Assembly (NCBI GenBank): GCA_017550425.1
Contig: JAFZPG010000004.1
Location: 1-64,000, forward strand
DNA length: 64,000 bases
Direction of reading: 5' to 3'
DNA from: Lachnospiraceae bacterium
Lineage (GTDB): Bacteria > Bacillota > Clostridia > Lachnospirales > Lachnospiraceae
Shown: in pieces, positions 41,224 to 51,053 of the stretch
Position numbering within the stretch: position 1 is the stretch's first letter
Layout: every line of letters starts with the position of its first letter
Program-made: the position numbers and the translations under genes
Notes under the pieces: model-generated
Databases searched by the model: none
The model's input: the letters and a program-made list of their open reading frames with translations, nothing else
What the model was told of the DNA's origin: nothing

Positions 41224-43395
41224 ATGCGCGATCGTAAGGGAACAGGCGTCCTGAAACTGCTTTTCGGACTGCTTCTGTTAGGATTTATGGGGTTTGTGGC
41301 ATTTGTTGGATTTGATGATGAACAGTATGGAAGCCTCTATGATGTCGACCTGGGTCTCGACCTGGCCGGCGGTGTTTCCATCACCTATCAGGCAGTCGAT
41401 GATAATCCGTCTTCATCTGCAATGGCGGATGCAAAAGAGATCCTTCGCAGAAGAGCAGAAGTATACTCAACGGAAGCTTCTGTCTACATGGAAGGCACGA
41501 CACGTATCTGCGTTGATATCCCGAATGTAAAGGATGCAAATACGATCCTTGCGGAACTCGGTAAACCGGGTACCCTCGAGTTCAAGGATGAAAACGGCAA
41601 CGTCGTTCTGGATGGCAATGACATCAAGACGGCGCAGGCGGCTTCGATCCGTCAGGATGGCGTACAGGGAAACCAGATCGAGTATATCGTTCAGCTGGTT
41701 TTGACCGAGGAAGGCCGGAAGAAGTTTGCCGATGTTACCGAGGCAAACATTAATAAGCAGATTTCGATCGTGTATGACAATGAAGTAGTCAGCGCGCCCT
41801 ATGTTCGTGATAAGATCGATAGCGAAACCTGCCAGATCGATGGTTTGGATTCTCTGGAGAGAGCAGAAAACCTCGCCAGCACGATCCGCATCGGTGCCAT
41901 CCCGGTATCTCTTGAAGAAGTTCGTTCCGACGTGGTCGGCGCGAAACTCGGTCAGAAGGCGATCGAGACCTCTCTTTTAGCCGGTGCGATCGGCCTCGGT
42001 ATCGTGATCCTGATCATGATCATTCTGTACCGTGTTCCCGGTATCGCAGCATCCCTCGCCCTGATCTGCTATGTAACGATGATGATCGTCGTTATTGCAG
42101 GCTTTGATATCACGTTGACACTTCCCGGTATCGCAGGTATGATCCTGTCCATCGGTATGGCGGTCGACGCGAATGTCATCATATTCGCACGTATTAAAGA
42201 AGAGATCGGTTCGGGAACTACGGTTCGCACCGCGATCAACAACGGTTTCTCGAAGGCGTTGTCCGCGATCGTTGACGGTAACGTTACGACCCTTATCTCT
42301 GCGATCATTTTGAATATACTGGGTTCCGGAACCGTACGCGGTTTCGCTCAGACTCTGGCAGTAGGTATCATCCTTTCCATGATCAGCTCCCTGGGTATTA
42401 CCCGTCTGTTCCTGACCGGTTTCTACGATCTGGGCATTCAGGGTAAGGGTGCCTATGGCGAGACCACGAAGACTACGAAGCTCAACATTATCGGCAAACG
42501 CCCGATCTTCTTTACGGTCTCCGGTATTGCCGTTGCCCTGTCGATCGGCTTGCTGATCTTCAATGCTACGCAGGGTGAGATGATGAACTACAGCATCGAT
42601 TTCGTCGGCGGTACTTCTTCGACGATCGATCTTCCCAATGAAATGACGCTGGAAGAGATCCAGGCGCAGGTTGAGCCCGAGATCGCTGCAGCGATCGGCG
42701 AGACGAACCGAAGCAATGTCTCCTCGAATAAAGTAGTCGACAGCTCGCAGATCATTGTCCGCACAAAAACATTGAACCAGGATGAGCGTGTGGCCCTGAC
42801 CAACATGCTGAAGGAAAAGTTCGGAGTATCCGAGGATGGTATCCAGATGCAGAACATCTCCGCGGCCATCGGTAAGGAGATGCGTCAGGATGCATTGATC
42901 TCCGTAGCCGTTGCTACCCTTTGCATGCTGCTTTATATCTGGTTCCGTTTCCGCAACCTTACATTTGCCGCAGCTTCCGTATTTACGTTGCTGCACGACG
43001 TATTCGTCGTTATCCTGGCATATCTGTTGTTCAACTGGACCGTCGGTACGACCTTCATCGCATGTATGTTGACCATCGTCGGTTATTCGATCAACGCTAC
43101 CATCGTTATTTTCGACCGTGTTCGTGAGAACCTCTCGTTGGATGGAAGCAAGAGACTTTCACTGAAGGAGATCTTCAACCGGAGTATCAATCAGACCATG
43201 ACGCGAAGCATCTTCACATCATTGACCACACTTACCATGGTCGTAGTTTTGGCCATCGTCGGTGTTGCTGCGATCCGTGATTTCGCCCTGCCTCTCATCG
43301 TCGGCGTTCTGTGCGGCGGTTTCTCTTCCGTATGTATCGCCGGTGGACTGGCTCATCTGATGATGCGCGAGAAGAAGACGGAGCAAAAAGCATAA
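41224..43395 (+). CDS. secDF: Protein translocase SecDF, single chain
   Basis: SecD and SecF drive late steps of Sec-dependent export using the proton gradient. Here both are in one 723-residue protein with about twelve transmembrane helices. SecD occupies the first half (LGLDLAGGVSITYQ, the P1 domain, GMAVDANVIIFARIKEEI). SecF occupies the second half (SIDFVGGTSSTI, SINATIVIFDRVREN). The D-A-N-V-I-I and N-A-T-I-V-I-F-D-R segments are the conserved proton-relay regions. ATG 41224 is preferred because GGAGG (41210-41214) is then 9 nt away; ATG 41218 is only 3 nt from it. secDF, tgt and yajC form a run typical of Clostridia. Confidence 0.95.
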   Translation: MRDRKGTGVLKLLFGLLLLGFMGFVAFVGFDDEQYGSLYDVDLGLDLAGGVSITYQAVDDNPSSSAMADAKEILRRRAEVYSTEASVYMEGTTRICVDIPNVKDANTILAELGKPGTLEFKDENGNVVLDGNDIKTAQAASIRQDGVQGNQIEYIVQLVLTEEGRKKFADVTEANINKQISIVYDNEVVSAPYVRDKIDSETCQIDGLDSLERAENLASTIRIGAIPVSLEEVRSDVVGAKLGQKAIETSLLAGAIGLGIVILIMIILYRVPGIAASLALICYVTMMIVVIAGFDITLTLPGIAGMILSIGMAVDANVIIFARIKEEIGSGTTVRTAINNGFSKALSAIVDGNVTTLISAIILNILGSGTVRGFAQTLAVGIILSMISSLGITRLFLTGFYDLGIQGKGAYGETTKTTKLNIIGKRPIFFTVSGIAVALSIGLLIFNATQGEMMNYSIDFVGGTSSTIDLPNEMTLEEIQAQVEPEIAAAIGETNRSNVSSNKVVDSSQIIVRTKTLNQDERVALTNMLKEKFGVSEDGIQMQNISAAIGKEMRQDALISVAVATLCMLLYIWFRFRNLTFAAASVFTLLHDVFVVILAYLLFNWTVGTTFIACMLTIVGYSINATIVIFDRVRENLSLDGSKRLSLKEIFNRSINQTMTRSIFTSLTTLTMVVVLAIVGVAAIRDFALPLIVGVLCGGFSSVCIAGGLAHLMMREKKTEQKA

Positions 43396-43404
43396 GGAGA
43401 CTGA

Positions 43405-44541
43405 ATGTTTACGATTCGGACCGAAGACGGCGCGGCGCGGCGCGGAAGTTTTACGACCGTGCACGGCGTGATCGAAACTCCTGTTTTTATGAATGTAGGA
43501 ACGGCTGCAGCCATCAAAGGCGCCCTGTCCACAGAGGATCTGAAGACCATCCACACACAGGTGCAGCTTTCCAATACCTACCATCTGCATGTGCGACCGG
43601 GCGACGAGGTGATCAAAAAACTCGGCGGTCTGCATAAGTTCATGGTTTGGGACCGGCCCATCCTGACGGATTCCGGCGGCTTCCAGGTGTTTTCCCTGGC
43701 AGGCCTGCGCAAGATCCGCGAAGAGGGTGTGACGTTTCATTCGCATGTGGACGGACGGCTTATCTTTATGGGGCCGGAAGAGAGCATGCGGATCCAATCC
43801 AATCTGGCATCGACCATAGCGATGGCGTTCGATGAGTGTCCGCCTTCGAAAGCGGAGCGCAAATACATCGAAGAGTCGGTGGCGCGGACCACGCGCTGGC
43901 TGAAGCGCTGTAAAGACGAAATGCATCGCCTGTCGCAGTTGCCGGATACGATCAATCCTGACCAGATGCTCTTCGGCATCAATCAGGGCGGGATCCTGGA
44001 GGATGTCCGGATCTCCCATGCGGAGGAGATCGCACAGCTGGATCTGGATGGTTATGCGGTCGGCGGCCTGGCGGTCGGCGAGAGTCACGAAGAGATGTAT
44101 CACATCCTGGACGTGACGGTGCCGCATTTGCCGAAGGGGAAACCCCGTTATCTGATGGGGGTGGGAACTCCGGCCAATATCATCGAGGCGGTAGCCCGCG
44201 GCATCGATTTCTTCGACTGCGTCTATCCGTCACGAAACGGTCGCCACGGCCATGTGTACACGGACCGCGGACGGCTGAACCTTAAAAACGCGAAGTATGA
44301 GCTCGATGACCGGCCCATTGCGGAAGATTGCGATTGCCCGGTATGCAAGACGTACTCACGCGCCTATATCCGCCACCTGTTGAAGGCGGGCGAGATGTTG
44401 GGCCTGCGGTTCTGCGTTATGCACAATCTGCATTATTACAATACTTTGATGGAACAGATCCGGGATGCGATCTCGGAGCACCGGTTCGAAGCTTTCCGAA
44501 AAGAAAAACTGGAAAGCCTTTCGAGCGGTGAGGATGACTGA
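43405..44541 (+). CDS. tgt: Queuine tRNA-ribosyltransferase
   Basis: Tgt exchanges G34 for preQ1 in the anticodon of tRNAs for Asp, Asn, His and Tyr. The 378-residue protein has DSGGFQVFSLAGLRKI (base-binding Asp), GINQGGILEDVR, GYAVGGLAVGES, DCVYPSRNGRHGHVYT (catalytic Asp nucleophile region). The zinc site is DCDCPVCKTYSRAYIRHLL followed by the HNLHYYN histidine. It starts 9 bp after secDF, with AAGGAGACTGA upstream, and precedes yajC by 35 bp. Confidence 0.97.
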   Translation: MFTIRTEDGAARRGSFTTVHGVIETPVFMNVGTAAAIKGALSTEDLKTIHTQVQLSNTYHLHVRPGDEVIKKLGGLHKFMVWDRPILTDSGGFQVFSLAGLRKIREEGVTFHSHVDGRLIFMGPEESMRIQSNLASTIAMAFDECPPSKAERKYIEESVARTTRWLKRCKDEMHRLSQLPDTINPDQMLFGINQGGILEDVRISHAEEIAQLDLDGYAVGGLAVGESHEEMYHILDVTVPHLPKGKPRYLMGVGTPANIIEAVARGIDFFDCVYPSRNGRHGHVYTDRGRLNLKNAKYELDDRPIAEDCDCPVCKTYSRAYIRHLLKAGEMLGLRFCVMHNLHYYNTLMEQIRDAISEHRFEAFRKEKLESLSSGEDD

Positions 44542-44576
44542 CCATCAGAGAAAAACGTATCGGAGGATTTTTACAA

Positions 44577-44918
44577 ATGTTTAATTCATTGTTGGCATTG
44601 GAAGCGACAACGGGAGAGGCTCAGCCGCAGGGCGGAAACTGGCTCGTTTTGATCCTGATCTATGGCGTATTTATCTTTTTGATTTACTTTTTCATGTTCC
44701 GTCCCCAAAAAAAACAACAAAAAGCATTAAGAGAGTTACTTTCTCAGATCGAGATCGGAGATGTTGTATTGACGAGTTCGGGATTTTATGGTACAATCAT
44801 AGATATAGCAGACGATACGGTTATCGTCGAGTTTGGAAACAACAAAAACTGCCGTATTCCGATGCAAAAAACTGCGATCGTAGATTGCGAGAAGCAGGGT
44901 CAGGTCGAGCCGGACTGA
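44577..44918 (+). CDS. yajC: Preprotein translocase subunit YajC
   Basis: YajC is a small single-pass protein that associates with SecDF. The 113 residues have a hydrophobic helix (about 22-41, WLVLILIYGVFIFLIYFFMF) immediately followed by the family motif RPQKKQQKALRELLSQ and IEIGDVVLTSSGFYGTI. The N-terminal 18 residues are short and polar. AGGATTTTTACAA precedes the ATG. The secDF-tgt-yajC order is common in Clostridia. Confidence 0.95.
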   Translation: MFNSLLALEATTGEAQPQGGNWLVLILIYGVFIFLIYFFMFRPQKKQQKALRELLSQIEIGDVVLTSSGFYGTIIDIADDTVIVEFGNNKNCRIPMQKTAIVDCEKQGQVEPD

Positions 44919-44981
44919 GAATAAGTTAACAGTATCCCGGCAAACCGATTACCAGGTATTATTGTAAGGGAGGTGCTGAGT

Positions 44982-45392
44982 ATGTTCTTTTTATTTGGAG
45001 GCAAGCCTAAGAAAAAAACGTATGAAGAAAACAAACCGGCTGAGCGTAAGCGCAACTATGTAACTATGTTTACGTTCTCTCGTGATAAGGTATATTTCCC
45101 GATCATTAACGCAGCGGGAACCGATGGCCGGACGATTTCTTTGTATGTTACCTTTTCATTCCGCATCCTGGATATGGAGGAATTCCGAAACAGTGATCCT
45201 ACCGCTGCGGACATGATGGAAGAGATGGGTGAGACTTTAAAACAGTACCGTCGTCAGTACCGAAGCATGGATCTGTACGCCGGAGGCGGAGCGATCATCT
45301 TAAAGCTCTGCACCGACCTTCTGGCGAAATATTATCCTTGCGTCAGCGTAAGCGACGGACTTTGCGAAGTTGTCACACTGGATAATGATTAA
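44982..45392 (+). CDS. Small conserved-type protein, unknown
   Basis: I do not recognise this 136-residue protein. It starts MFFLFGGKPKKKTYEE, a short hydrophobic stretch and a basic patch that may touch the membrane. The rest is soluble with beta-strands (NYVTMFTFSRDKVYFPI, ISLYVTFSFRI) and two helices (ADMMEEMGETLKQYRRQY, GGAIILKLCTDLLAKY). ATG 44982 lies 8 nt after GGAGG; a GTG at 44973 overlaps that site. It lies behind yajC in a run of export-related genes. No catalytic motif is visible. Confidence 0.6.
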   Translation: MFFLFGGKPKKKTYEENKPAERKRNYVTMFTFSRDKVYFPIINAAGTDGRTISLYVTFSFRILDMEEFRNSDPTAADMMEEMGETLKQYRRQYRSMDLYAGGGAIILKLCTDLLAKYYPCVSVSDGLCEVVTLDND

Positions 45393-45414
45393 GATCTTAT
45401 AGAATTTTGCACAG

Positions 45415-45442
45415 CAGGCACAGCAGTCATATGCTGTGCCTG
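45415..45442. other. Perfect 11-bp inverted repeat upstream of the U32-like gene
   Basis: CAGGCACAGCA/TGCTGTGCCTG with loop GTCATA; no T-run follows. It lies 25 bp before the next ATG, close to its ribosome binding site, so it may act as an RNA hairpin or operator. Confidence 0.55.
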
Positions 45443-45467
45443 ATTCCGCTTTACGGGAGGAATTTCA

Positions 45468-46433
45468 ATGGCATCCGAGAATAAAAAAGTCAAATTTCAT
45501 ATGCCCGGACTTCGGGGAAATCTTCCCCTGAACCTGATGATGGTCAGCCTGCTGGAACAATATCCGGACTATTTCCGCGAAGGCGTTGCCTTTGCTTCTT
45601 TTTTCGGTGAGTTTCCCACCTCGCTTTGGGCGAGCGGGCGCTTCACGTTTGAGGACCAGTGCGACGCGAACTTTATCCGCCTGGCGATCCGATCGGTCAA
45701 TGACCTGGGCATTCCGGTACGTTTCACCTACACGAACCCGACCATCACGAAAGAAGAACTGTCCGATCCGTACTGCAACTTCTGCCTGCAGGCGGGCGAT
45801 AACGGCATGAACGAGGTGCTGGTCACCTCGGATATTTTGGAAGAATACATCCGCAAAAACTATCCGAAGTACACCATCAACAGTTCGACCTGCAAATGTC
45901 TGCGGACTCTGGAAGAGGTGGAAGCGGAGCTTGCAAAAGACTATGGTCTGGTGGTGCTGGACTACAATCTGAACCACGAGATGGATACCATCTCGAAACT
46001 TTCGGATAAAGACCGGATCGAGATCCTGGTGAACCCGTGTTGCCAGCCGAACTGCCCGCGCCGCAAAGCGCACTACGCACACATCGGCCAGCTGCACCGC
46101 CAGGTGCTGCAGAACCGAAAACTGCCTCCGGAGAAACAGACACCGTTGAAGACCTGGTACTGTGACTACGGCGAGAAGAATACGCTCTACGATGTTTTGG
46201 ATTATCCGACGGTCATTTCCCCCGAAGAGATCTGGGATGTTTACGTTCCGATGGGCTTCTCGAATTTCAAGATCGAGGGCCGGACGGGCAATATCTACAA
46301 CCTGGTCGAGACCTATGTTTACTACCTGATCAAACCGGAGTATCAGGGAAAGGCGCGCATCCTGCTTTACACAAATCTGGAAAGCGCGGGCGTGCTGCGC
46401 CATATCAAGCCCAGACAGGGTCAGTGGCCGTAA
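45468..46433 (+). CDS. U32-like (TIM-barrel, cysteine-rich) protein
   Basis: The 321-residue protein looks like a short relative of the U32 peptidase/UbiU-type family. It has a beta/alpha layout starting FHMPGLRGNLPLN, a mid-chain TYTNPTITKEEL segment, and clustered cysteines in CNFCLQAGD, STCKCLRTLE and LVNPCCQPNCPRRKAHYAH. U32-type and UbiU proteins bind an Fe-S cluster through such cysteines. IPVRFTYTNP and DRIEILVNPCCQPNC are the strongest resemblances. No protease residues can be named. It has the ribosome binding site GGGAGGAATTTCA and a perfect hairpin upstream. The role is unknown; RNA or cofactor modification is possible. Confidence 0.62.
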   Translation: MASENKKVKFHMPGLRGNLPLNLMMVSLLEQYPDYFREGVAFASFFGEFPTSLWASGRFTFEDQCDANFIRLAIRSVNDLGIPVRFTYTNPTITKEELSDPYCNFCLQAGDNGMNEVLVTSDILEEYIRKNYPKYTINSSTCKCLRTLEEVEAELAKDYGLVVLDYNLNHEMDTISKLSDKDRIEILVNPCCQPNCPRRKAHYAHIGQLHRQVLQNRKLPPEKQTPLKTWYCDYGEKNTLYDVLDYPTVISPEEIWDVYVPMGFSNFKIEGRTGNIYNLVETYVYYLIKPEYQGKARILLYTNLESAGVLRHIKPRQGQWP

Positions 46434-46451
46434 AGTTTTTTGAAAAAAGAC

Positions 46452-46480
46452 TTGAAAACCGAGTGGAAACAAGGTATCAT
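46452..46480 (+). promoter_or_regulatory. Promoter of leuB-ilvD-ilvB
   Basis: TTGAAA (46452-46457), a 17-bp spacer, then TATCAT (46475-46480). The leader to leuB is only about 25 nt, so no T-box fits here. Confidence 0.75.
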
Positions 46481-46511
46481 AGAATGGATTTCTTATACAG
46501 GAGGCTCTGTT

Positions 46512-47594
46512 ATGGAGTTTAAGGTAGCTTTGATCCCGGGTGACGGGATCGGTCCGGAGATCGTGACCGAGGCGTGTAAGGTTTTGGATCGCGTCGGCGA
46601 GGTTTACGGACATACGTTTTTATATAAGAAACTTCTGATGGGAGGATGTTCGATCGACGCGTACGGCGTTCCGCTTACGGACGAAGCCGTGGCTGAAGCA
46701 AAAGCATCCGACAGCGTTCTTCTGGGAGCGGTCGGCGGTAAGGTCGGCGAGAGCTCCTGGTATCAATTGCCCCCGAACCTGCGTCCGGAGGCGGGACTTC
46801 TGAAGATCCGTAAAGAGCTGGGACTGTTTGCCAACATTCGCCCGGCTTACCTTTATAAAGAGCTCAAAGCGGCCTGCCCGCTGCGTGACGAAGTCATCGG
46901 CGACGGTTTTGACATGGTGATCATGCGTGAGCTCACCGGCGGCATTTATTTCGGCGAGCGCCACACCGAAGAGGTGAACGGCGTCAAGAAAGCCACCGAT
47001 ATCTGTACTTATGATGAAAATGAGATCCGCCGCATCGCGGTGAAAGGCTTTGAGATCGCGATGAAGCGTCGTAAGAACGTAGTCAGCGTCGATAAGGCAA
47101 ATGTCCTCGATACCTCCCGTTTGTGGCGTAAAGTCGTGGAAGAGGTCGCTAATGATTATCCCGAGGTCACCTACTCCCACATGCTCGTAGATAACTGCGC
47201 GATGCAGCTCGTCCGGGATCCGGGTCAGTTCGACGTCATCCTGACCGAGAACATGTTCGGCGACATCCTGTCCGACGAGGCCAGCATGGTAACCGGTTCC
47301 ATCGGTATGCTCTCCAGCGCATCCTTAAGCGAGACGAAGCTCGGCATGTATGAGCCCAGCCACGGTTCCGCTCCGGACATCGCCGGAAAGAATATCGCAA
47401 ACCCGATCGCGACCATCCTGTCGGCAGCGATGATGCTTCGCTATTCCTTCGATCTGGACCGCGAGGCAGATGCGATCGAAGCTGCCGTTCAGAAAGTGCT
47501 GTCCGAAGGGTATCGCACCGTGGACATTATGTCCGAAGGATGCACACAGGTTTCCACCACACAGATGGGCGACCTGGTGGCAGAACGTATTTGA
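46512..47594 (+). CDS. leuB: 3-isopropylmalate dehydrogenase
   Basis: LeuB oxidatively decarboxylates 3-isopropylmalate with NAD+ in leucine synthesis. The 360-residue protein matches the isopropylmalate/isocitrate dehydrogenase family: [89 protein letters not shown] and [18 protein letters not shown] 46512 is preferred over an in-frame upstream ATG at 46440 because AGGAGG lies just before it and the promoter falls between the two. It heads leuB-ilvD-ilvB. Confidence 0.96.
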   Translation: MEFKVALIPGDGIGPEIVTEACKVLDRVGEVYGHTFLYKKLLMGGCSIDAYGVPLTDEAVAEAKASDSVLLGAVGGKVGESSWYQLPPNLRPEAGLLKIRKELGLFANIRPAYLYKELKAACPLRDEVIGDGFDMVIMRELTGGIYFGERHTEEVNGVKKATDICTYDENEIRRIAVKGFEIAMKRRKNVVSVDKANVLDTSRLWRKVVEEVANDYPEVTYSHMLVDNCAMQLVRDPGQFDVILTENMFGDILSDEASMVTGSIGMLSSASLSETKLGMYEPSHGSAPDIAGKNIANPIATILSAAMMLRYSFDLDREADAIEAAVQKVLSEGYRTVDIMSEGCTQVSTTQMGDLVAERI

Positions 47595-47639
47595 TGATTT
47601 GAAAACAGCAATCTCAAAATATAAAACGGAGGTACAAAG

Positions 47640-49298
47640 ATGAAAAGTGATGCCGTACGTCAGGGCATGCAGCAAGCCCCGCATCGTTCTTTGTTCAATG
47701 CACTGGGACATACCGAAGAGGAGATGAAGAAGCCTCTGATCGGTATCGTCAGTTCCTATAATGAGATCGTTCCGGGTCACATGAACCTGGATAAGATCGT
47801 CGAGGCAGTCAAACTCGGCGTGGCTATGGCCGGCGGTGTTCCGGTCGTATTTCCCGCGATCGCCGTCTGCGACGGTATCGCTATGGGCCACATCGGCATG
47901 AAGTACTCTCTGGTCACCCGTGACCTGATCGCGGACTCCACCGAGTGTATGGCAAAAGCACACCAGTTTGACGCTCTGGTCATGGTCCCGAACTGTGACA
48001 AAAACGTGCCCGGCCTTCTGATGGCGGCAGCACGAGTCAACGTGCCCACGATCTTCGTGTCCGGCGGCCCCATGCTCGCAGGACATGTCAAAGGATGCAA
48101 GACCAGTCTTTCCTCCATGTTTGAAGCTGTCGGCGCTTACGCAGCCGGCAAACTGACCGAAGAAGAAGTACGCGAGTACGAAGAGAAGACCTGTCCGACC
48201 TGCGGTTCCTGTTCCGGTATGTATACCGCTAACAGCATGAACTGTCTGACCGAGGCCATCGGCATGGGCCTCTCGGGCAATGGTACCATTCCCGCCGTAT
48301 ATTCCGAGCGTATCAAGCTCGCTAAGCACGCAGGCATGAAGATCGTCGAGCTGTGGCAGAAGAACATCCGCCCGCGCGACATCATGACCGAAAAGGCATT
48401 CCACAATGCACTCACCGTAGATATGGCACTCGGATGTTCCACGAACACGATGCTGCATCTGCCGGCTATCGCGCGTGAAGCAGGCGTTACACTGAATGTG
48501 GATATCGCAAACGCGATCTCCGAGAAGACTCCGAACCTGTGCCATCTGGCACCGGCAGGCCACACCTACATGGAAGACCTGAACGAAGCAGGCGGTGTCT
48601 ATGCAGTCATGAATGAATTGAATAAGAAGAACCTCCTCTACACCGATCTGATCACCGTGACCGGCAAGACGGTGGGAGAGAATATCGCAGGACGCGTCAA
48701 CCGGGATCCGAATGTCATCCGCCCGATCGACAACCCGTACAGCGAGACCGGCGGCATCGCCGTCCTGAAGGGCAACATTGCACCGGACAGCGGCGTGGTA
48801 AAACGTTCCGCAGTCGTTCCGGAGATGATGGTGCACGAAGGTCCCGCGCGTGTATTTGACTGCGAAGAGGATGCGATCGCTGCCATCAAGGGCGGCAAGA
48901 TCGTCGCAGGCGACGTCGTCGTCATCCGCTACGAGGGCCCGAAGGGCGGCCCCGGCATGCGTGAGATGCTGAACCCCACATCCGCGATCGCGGGCATGGG
49001 ACTCGGTTCCAGCGTGGCACTGATCACCGACGGACGTTTCTCCGGCGCGAGCCGCGGCGCCAGCATCGGCCATGTGAGTCCGGAAGCAGCAGTCGGCGGA
49101 CCGATCGCCCTGATCCACGAAGGCGACATCATCCGCATCGACATCCCGGCAAACAAACTCGATGTGCTGGTTTCCGATGAAGAACTGGAAGCACGCCGTA
49201 AGGAGTGGAAGCCGCGTGAGCCGAAGGTTAAAGAGGGCTATCTCGCACGTTATGAGAAGATGGTCACCTCCGCAAATCTCGGCGCGGTATTGATCTGA
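47640..49298 (+). CDS. ilvD: Dihydroxy-acid dehydratase
   Basis: IlvD converts dihydroxy-isovalerate and dihydroxy-methylvalerate to the keto acids of valine and isoleucine. It carries an Fe-S cluster. The 552-residue protein has the three cluster cysteines in [24 protein letters not shown] and [26 protein letters not shown] and [20 protein letters not shown] segments occur near the C-terminus. GGAGGTACAAAG precedes ATG 47640. It sits between leuB and ilvB with short gaps, consistent with one branched-chain transcript. ilvC and ilvN are not in the window. Confidence 0.97.
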   Translation: MKSDAVRQGMQQAPHRSLFNALGHTEEEMKKPLIGIVSSYNEIVPGHMNLDKIVEAVKLGVAMAGGVPVVFPAIAVCDGIAMGHIGMKYSLVTRDLIADSTECMAKAHQFDALVMVPNCDKNVPGLLMAAARVNVPTIFVSGGPMLAGHVKGCKTSLSSMFEAVGAYAAGKLTEEEVREYEEKTCPTCGSCSGMYTANSMNCLTEAIGMGLSGNGTIPAVYSERIKLAKHAGMKIVELWQKNIRPRDIMTEKAFHNALTVDMALGCSTNTMLHLPAIAREAGVTLNVDIANAISEKTPNLCHLAPAGHTYMEDLNEAGGVYAVMNELNKKNLLYTDLITVTGKTVGENIAGRVNRDPNVIRPIDNPYSETGGIAVLKGNIAPDSGVVKRSAVVPEMMVHEGPARVFDCEEDAIAAIKGGKIVAGDVVVIRYEGPKGGPGMREMLNPTSAIAGMGLGSSVALITDGRFSGASRGASIGHVSPEAAVGGPIALIHEGDIIRIDIPANKLDVLVSDEELEARRKEWKPREPKVKEGYLARYEKMVTSANLGAVLI

Positions 49299-49347
49299 GA
49301 CAATTCATAAGGCCTTACGCCTTGTGTGTATAAAGAAGGAGACAGAC

Positions 49348-51033
49348 ATGTTATTATCAGGTTCCGAAATCGTAATTGAGTGCCTGAAAGAGCAGGGCGT
49401 TGACACCGTATTCGGTTATCCGGGCGGTACCATCCTGAACATCTATGATGCTCTTTATAAGCACTCCGACGAAATTACACATATTCTGACTTCCCATGAG
49501 CAGGGAGCAGCGCACGCAGCGGACGGTTATGCCCGCGCGACCGGTAAGGTCGGCGTATGCTTCGCCACTTCCGGTCCCGGCGCGACCAACCTCGTAACCG
49601 GTATCGCGACTGCTTACATGGATTCCATCCCGGTCGTAGCGATCACGGCCAATGTTGCGGTAAACCTTCTGGGTCGTGATACGTTCCAGGAGATCGATAT
49701 CGCAGGCGTGACGATGCCGATCACAAAGCACAACTACATCGTTAAGGACATCAACCTGCTGGCTGACACCCTGCGCGCTGCGTTCCGCATTGCCCGGACC
49801 GGTCGTCCCGGCCCTGTCCTGATCGATATCACAAAGGATGTTACCGCAGCGACTTGCGAGTACACTCCGGTGGTTCCGAAGCCTATCCTGCCGAAGACCT
49901 CCGAGATCCGTGAGGAAGCGCTTGACGCAGCGGCACAGGCCATCCTGAGTTCCAAAAAGCCGTTCATCTTCGTCGGTGGCGGCGCGATCGCTTCCGGAGC
50001 ATCCGAGCAGGTCCGCGAGCTGGCTCACCTGATCCAGGCGCCTGTCTGCGACACCCTGATGGGTAAGGGCGCATTTGACGGCGAGGATCCTCTGTACACC
50101 GGTATGCTCGGCATGCACGGTACGAAGGCATCTAACTTAGGAGTTTCCAAGTGCGATCTTTTGATCTCCCTCGGCGTTCGCTTCAGCGACCGTATCACGG
50201 GTAACACAAAGACCTTCGCACGTGACTCCAAGATCCTGCAGATCGATGTCGATGCTGCAGAGATCAACAAGAACGTTCATACGGATGTTGCCGTGGTAGG
50301 AGATCTGAAGGAAGCGCTGATCCGTCTCCTCGCAAAGCTCTCCCCCATGGAGCATAAGGAATGGATCCAAGAGGTCCAGACCATTAAAGAAGAACATCCG
50401 CTTTCATACGATACATCCGTGCTTTCCGGCCCTTATATCATGGAGACCATCTATAAGGTGACCGAGGGCAATGCGATCATCACGACCGATGTCGGCCAGC
50501 ATCAGATGTGGGCCGCACAGTATGCGAAGTACCGCCACCCGAGAACGTTCCTGTCCTCCGGCGGTTGCGGGACCATGGGCTTCGGCCTGGGCGCATCCAT
50601 CGGCGCGAAGATGGGCTGCAAGGATAAGATCGTCTGCAATATTGCCGGCGATGGATGTTTCCGTATGAATATGAATGAGATCGCGACCGCGACGCGTTAC
50701 AACATCCCCATCATTCAGATCGTTATGAACAACCACGTGCTGGGTATGGTCCGCCAGTGGCAGACCCTGTTCTACGGACAGCGTTATTCCAACACCGTCC
50801 TTCAGGACCAGGTGGATTTCGTAAAGATCTCCGAAGGCATGGGCGCGAAGGCGTACCGCGTAACGAAGAAAGAAGAGTTCGAGCCCACATTGCGTGAGGC
50901 CATTGCACTCAACATTCCGGTTGTGATCGAATGTGTGATCGACAGTGATGACAAGGTATTCCCGATGGTAGCACCGGGCGGCGCCATTGCCGACTGCTTC
51001 GACAACGAAGATCTGAAAAAGAAAAACAATTAA
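49348..51033 (+). CDS. ilvB: Acetolactate synthase, large subunit
   Basis: IlvB condenses pyruvate (or pyruvate and 2-ketobutyrate) using thiamine diphosphate. The 561-residue protein has FGYPGGTILNIYDAL with the catalytic Glu region SHEQGAAHAADGYARATG, the FAD-binding stretch, and the ThDP motif beginning GDGCFRMNMNEIATA and ending IVMNNH. AAGGAGACAGAC precedes ATG 49348. The regulatory subunit ilvN, usually next door, is missing here, so it must be elsewhere or replaced by an ACT protein. The gene ends 20 bp before serC. Confidence 0.96.
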   Translation: MLLSGSEIVIECLKEQGVDTVFGYPGGTILNIYDALYKHSDEITHILTSHEQGAAHAADGYARATGKVGVCFATSGPGATNLVTGIATAYMDSIPVVAITANVAVNLLGRDTFQEIDIAGVTMPITKHNYIVKDINLLADTLRAAFRIARTGRPGPVLIDITKDVTAATCEYTPVVPKPILPKTSEIREEALDAAAQAILSSKKPFIFVGGGAIASGASEQVRELAHLIQAPVCDTLMGKGAFDGEDPLYTGMLGMHGTKASNLGVSKCDLLISLGVRFSDRITGNTKTFARDSKILQIDVDAAEINKNVHTDVAVVGDLKEALIRLLAKLSPMEHKEWIQEVQTIKEEHPLSYDTSVLSGPYIMETIYKVTEGNAIITTDVGQHQMWAAQYAKYRHPRTFLSSGGCGTMGFGLGASIGAKMGCKDKIVCNIAGDGCFRMNMNEIATATRYNIPIIQIVMNNHVLGMVRQWQTLFYGQRYSNTVLQDQVDFVKISEGMGAKAYRVTKKEEFEPTLREAIALNIPVVIECVIDSDDKVFPMVAPGGAIADCFDNEDLKKKNN

Positions 51034-51053
51034 AAGTATTTTTGGAGGATACC

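Noticed and set aside
46434..46511. T-box or leucine attenuator before leuB
   Set aside because: The promoter leaves a leader of about 25-30 nt, too short, and no T-box consensus was seen.
47325..49118. 597-codon open frame on the minus strand
   Set aside because: It lies antisense to ilvD and the end of leuB and has His/Asp-rich composition typical of shadow frames.
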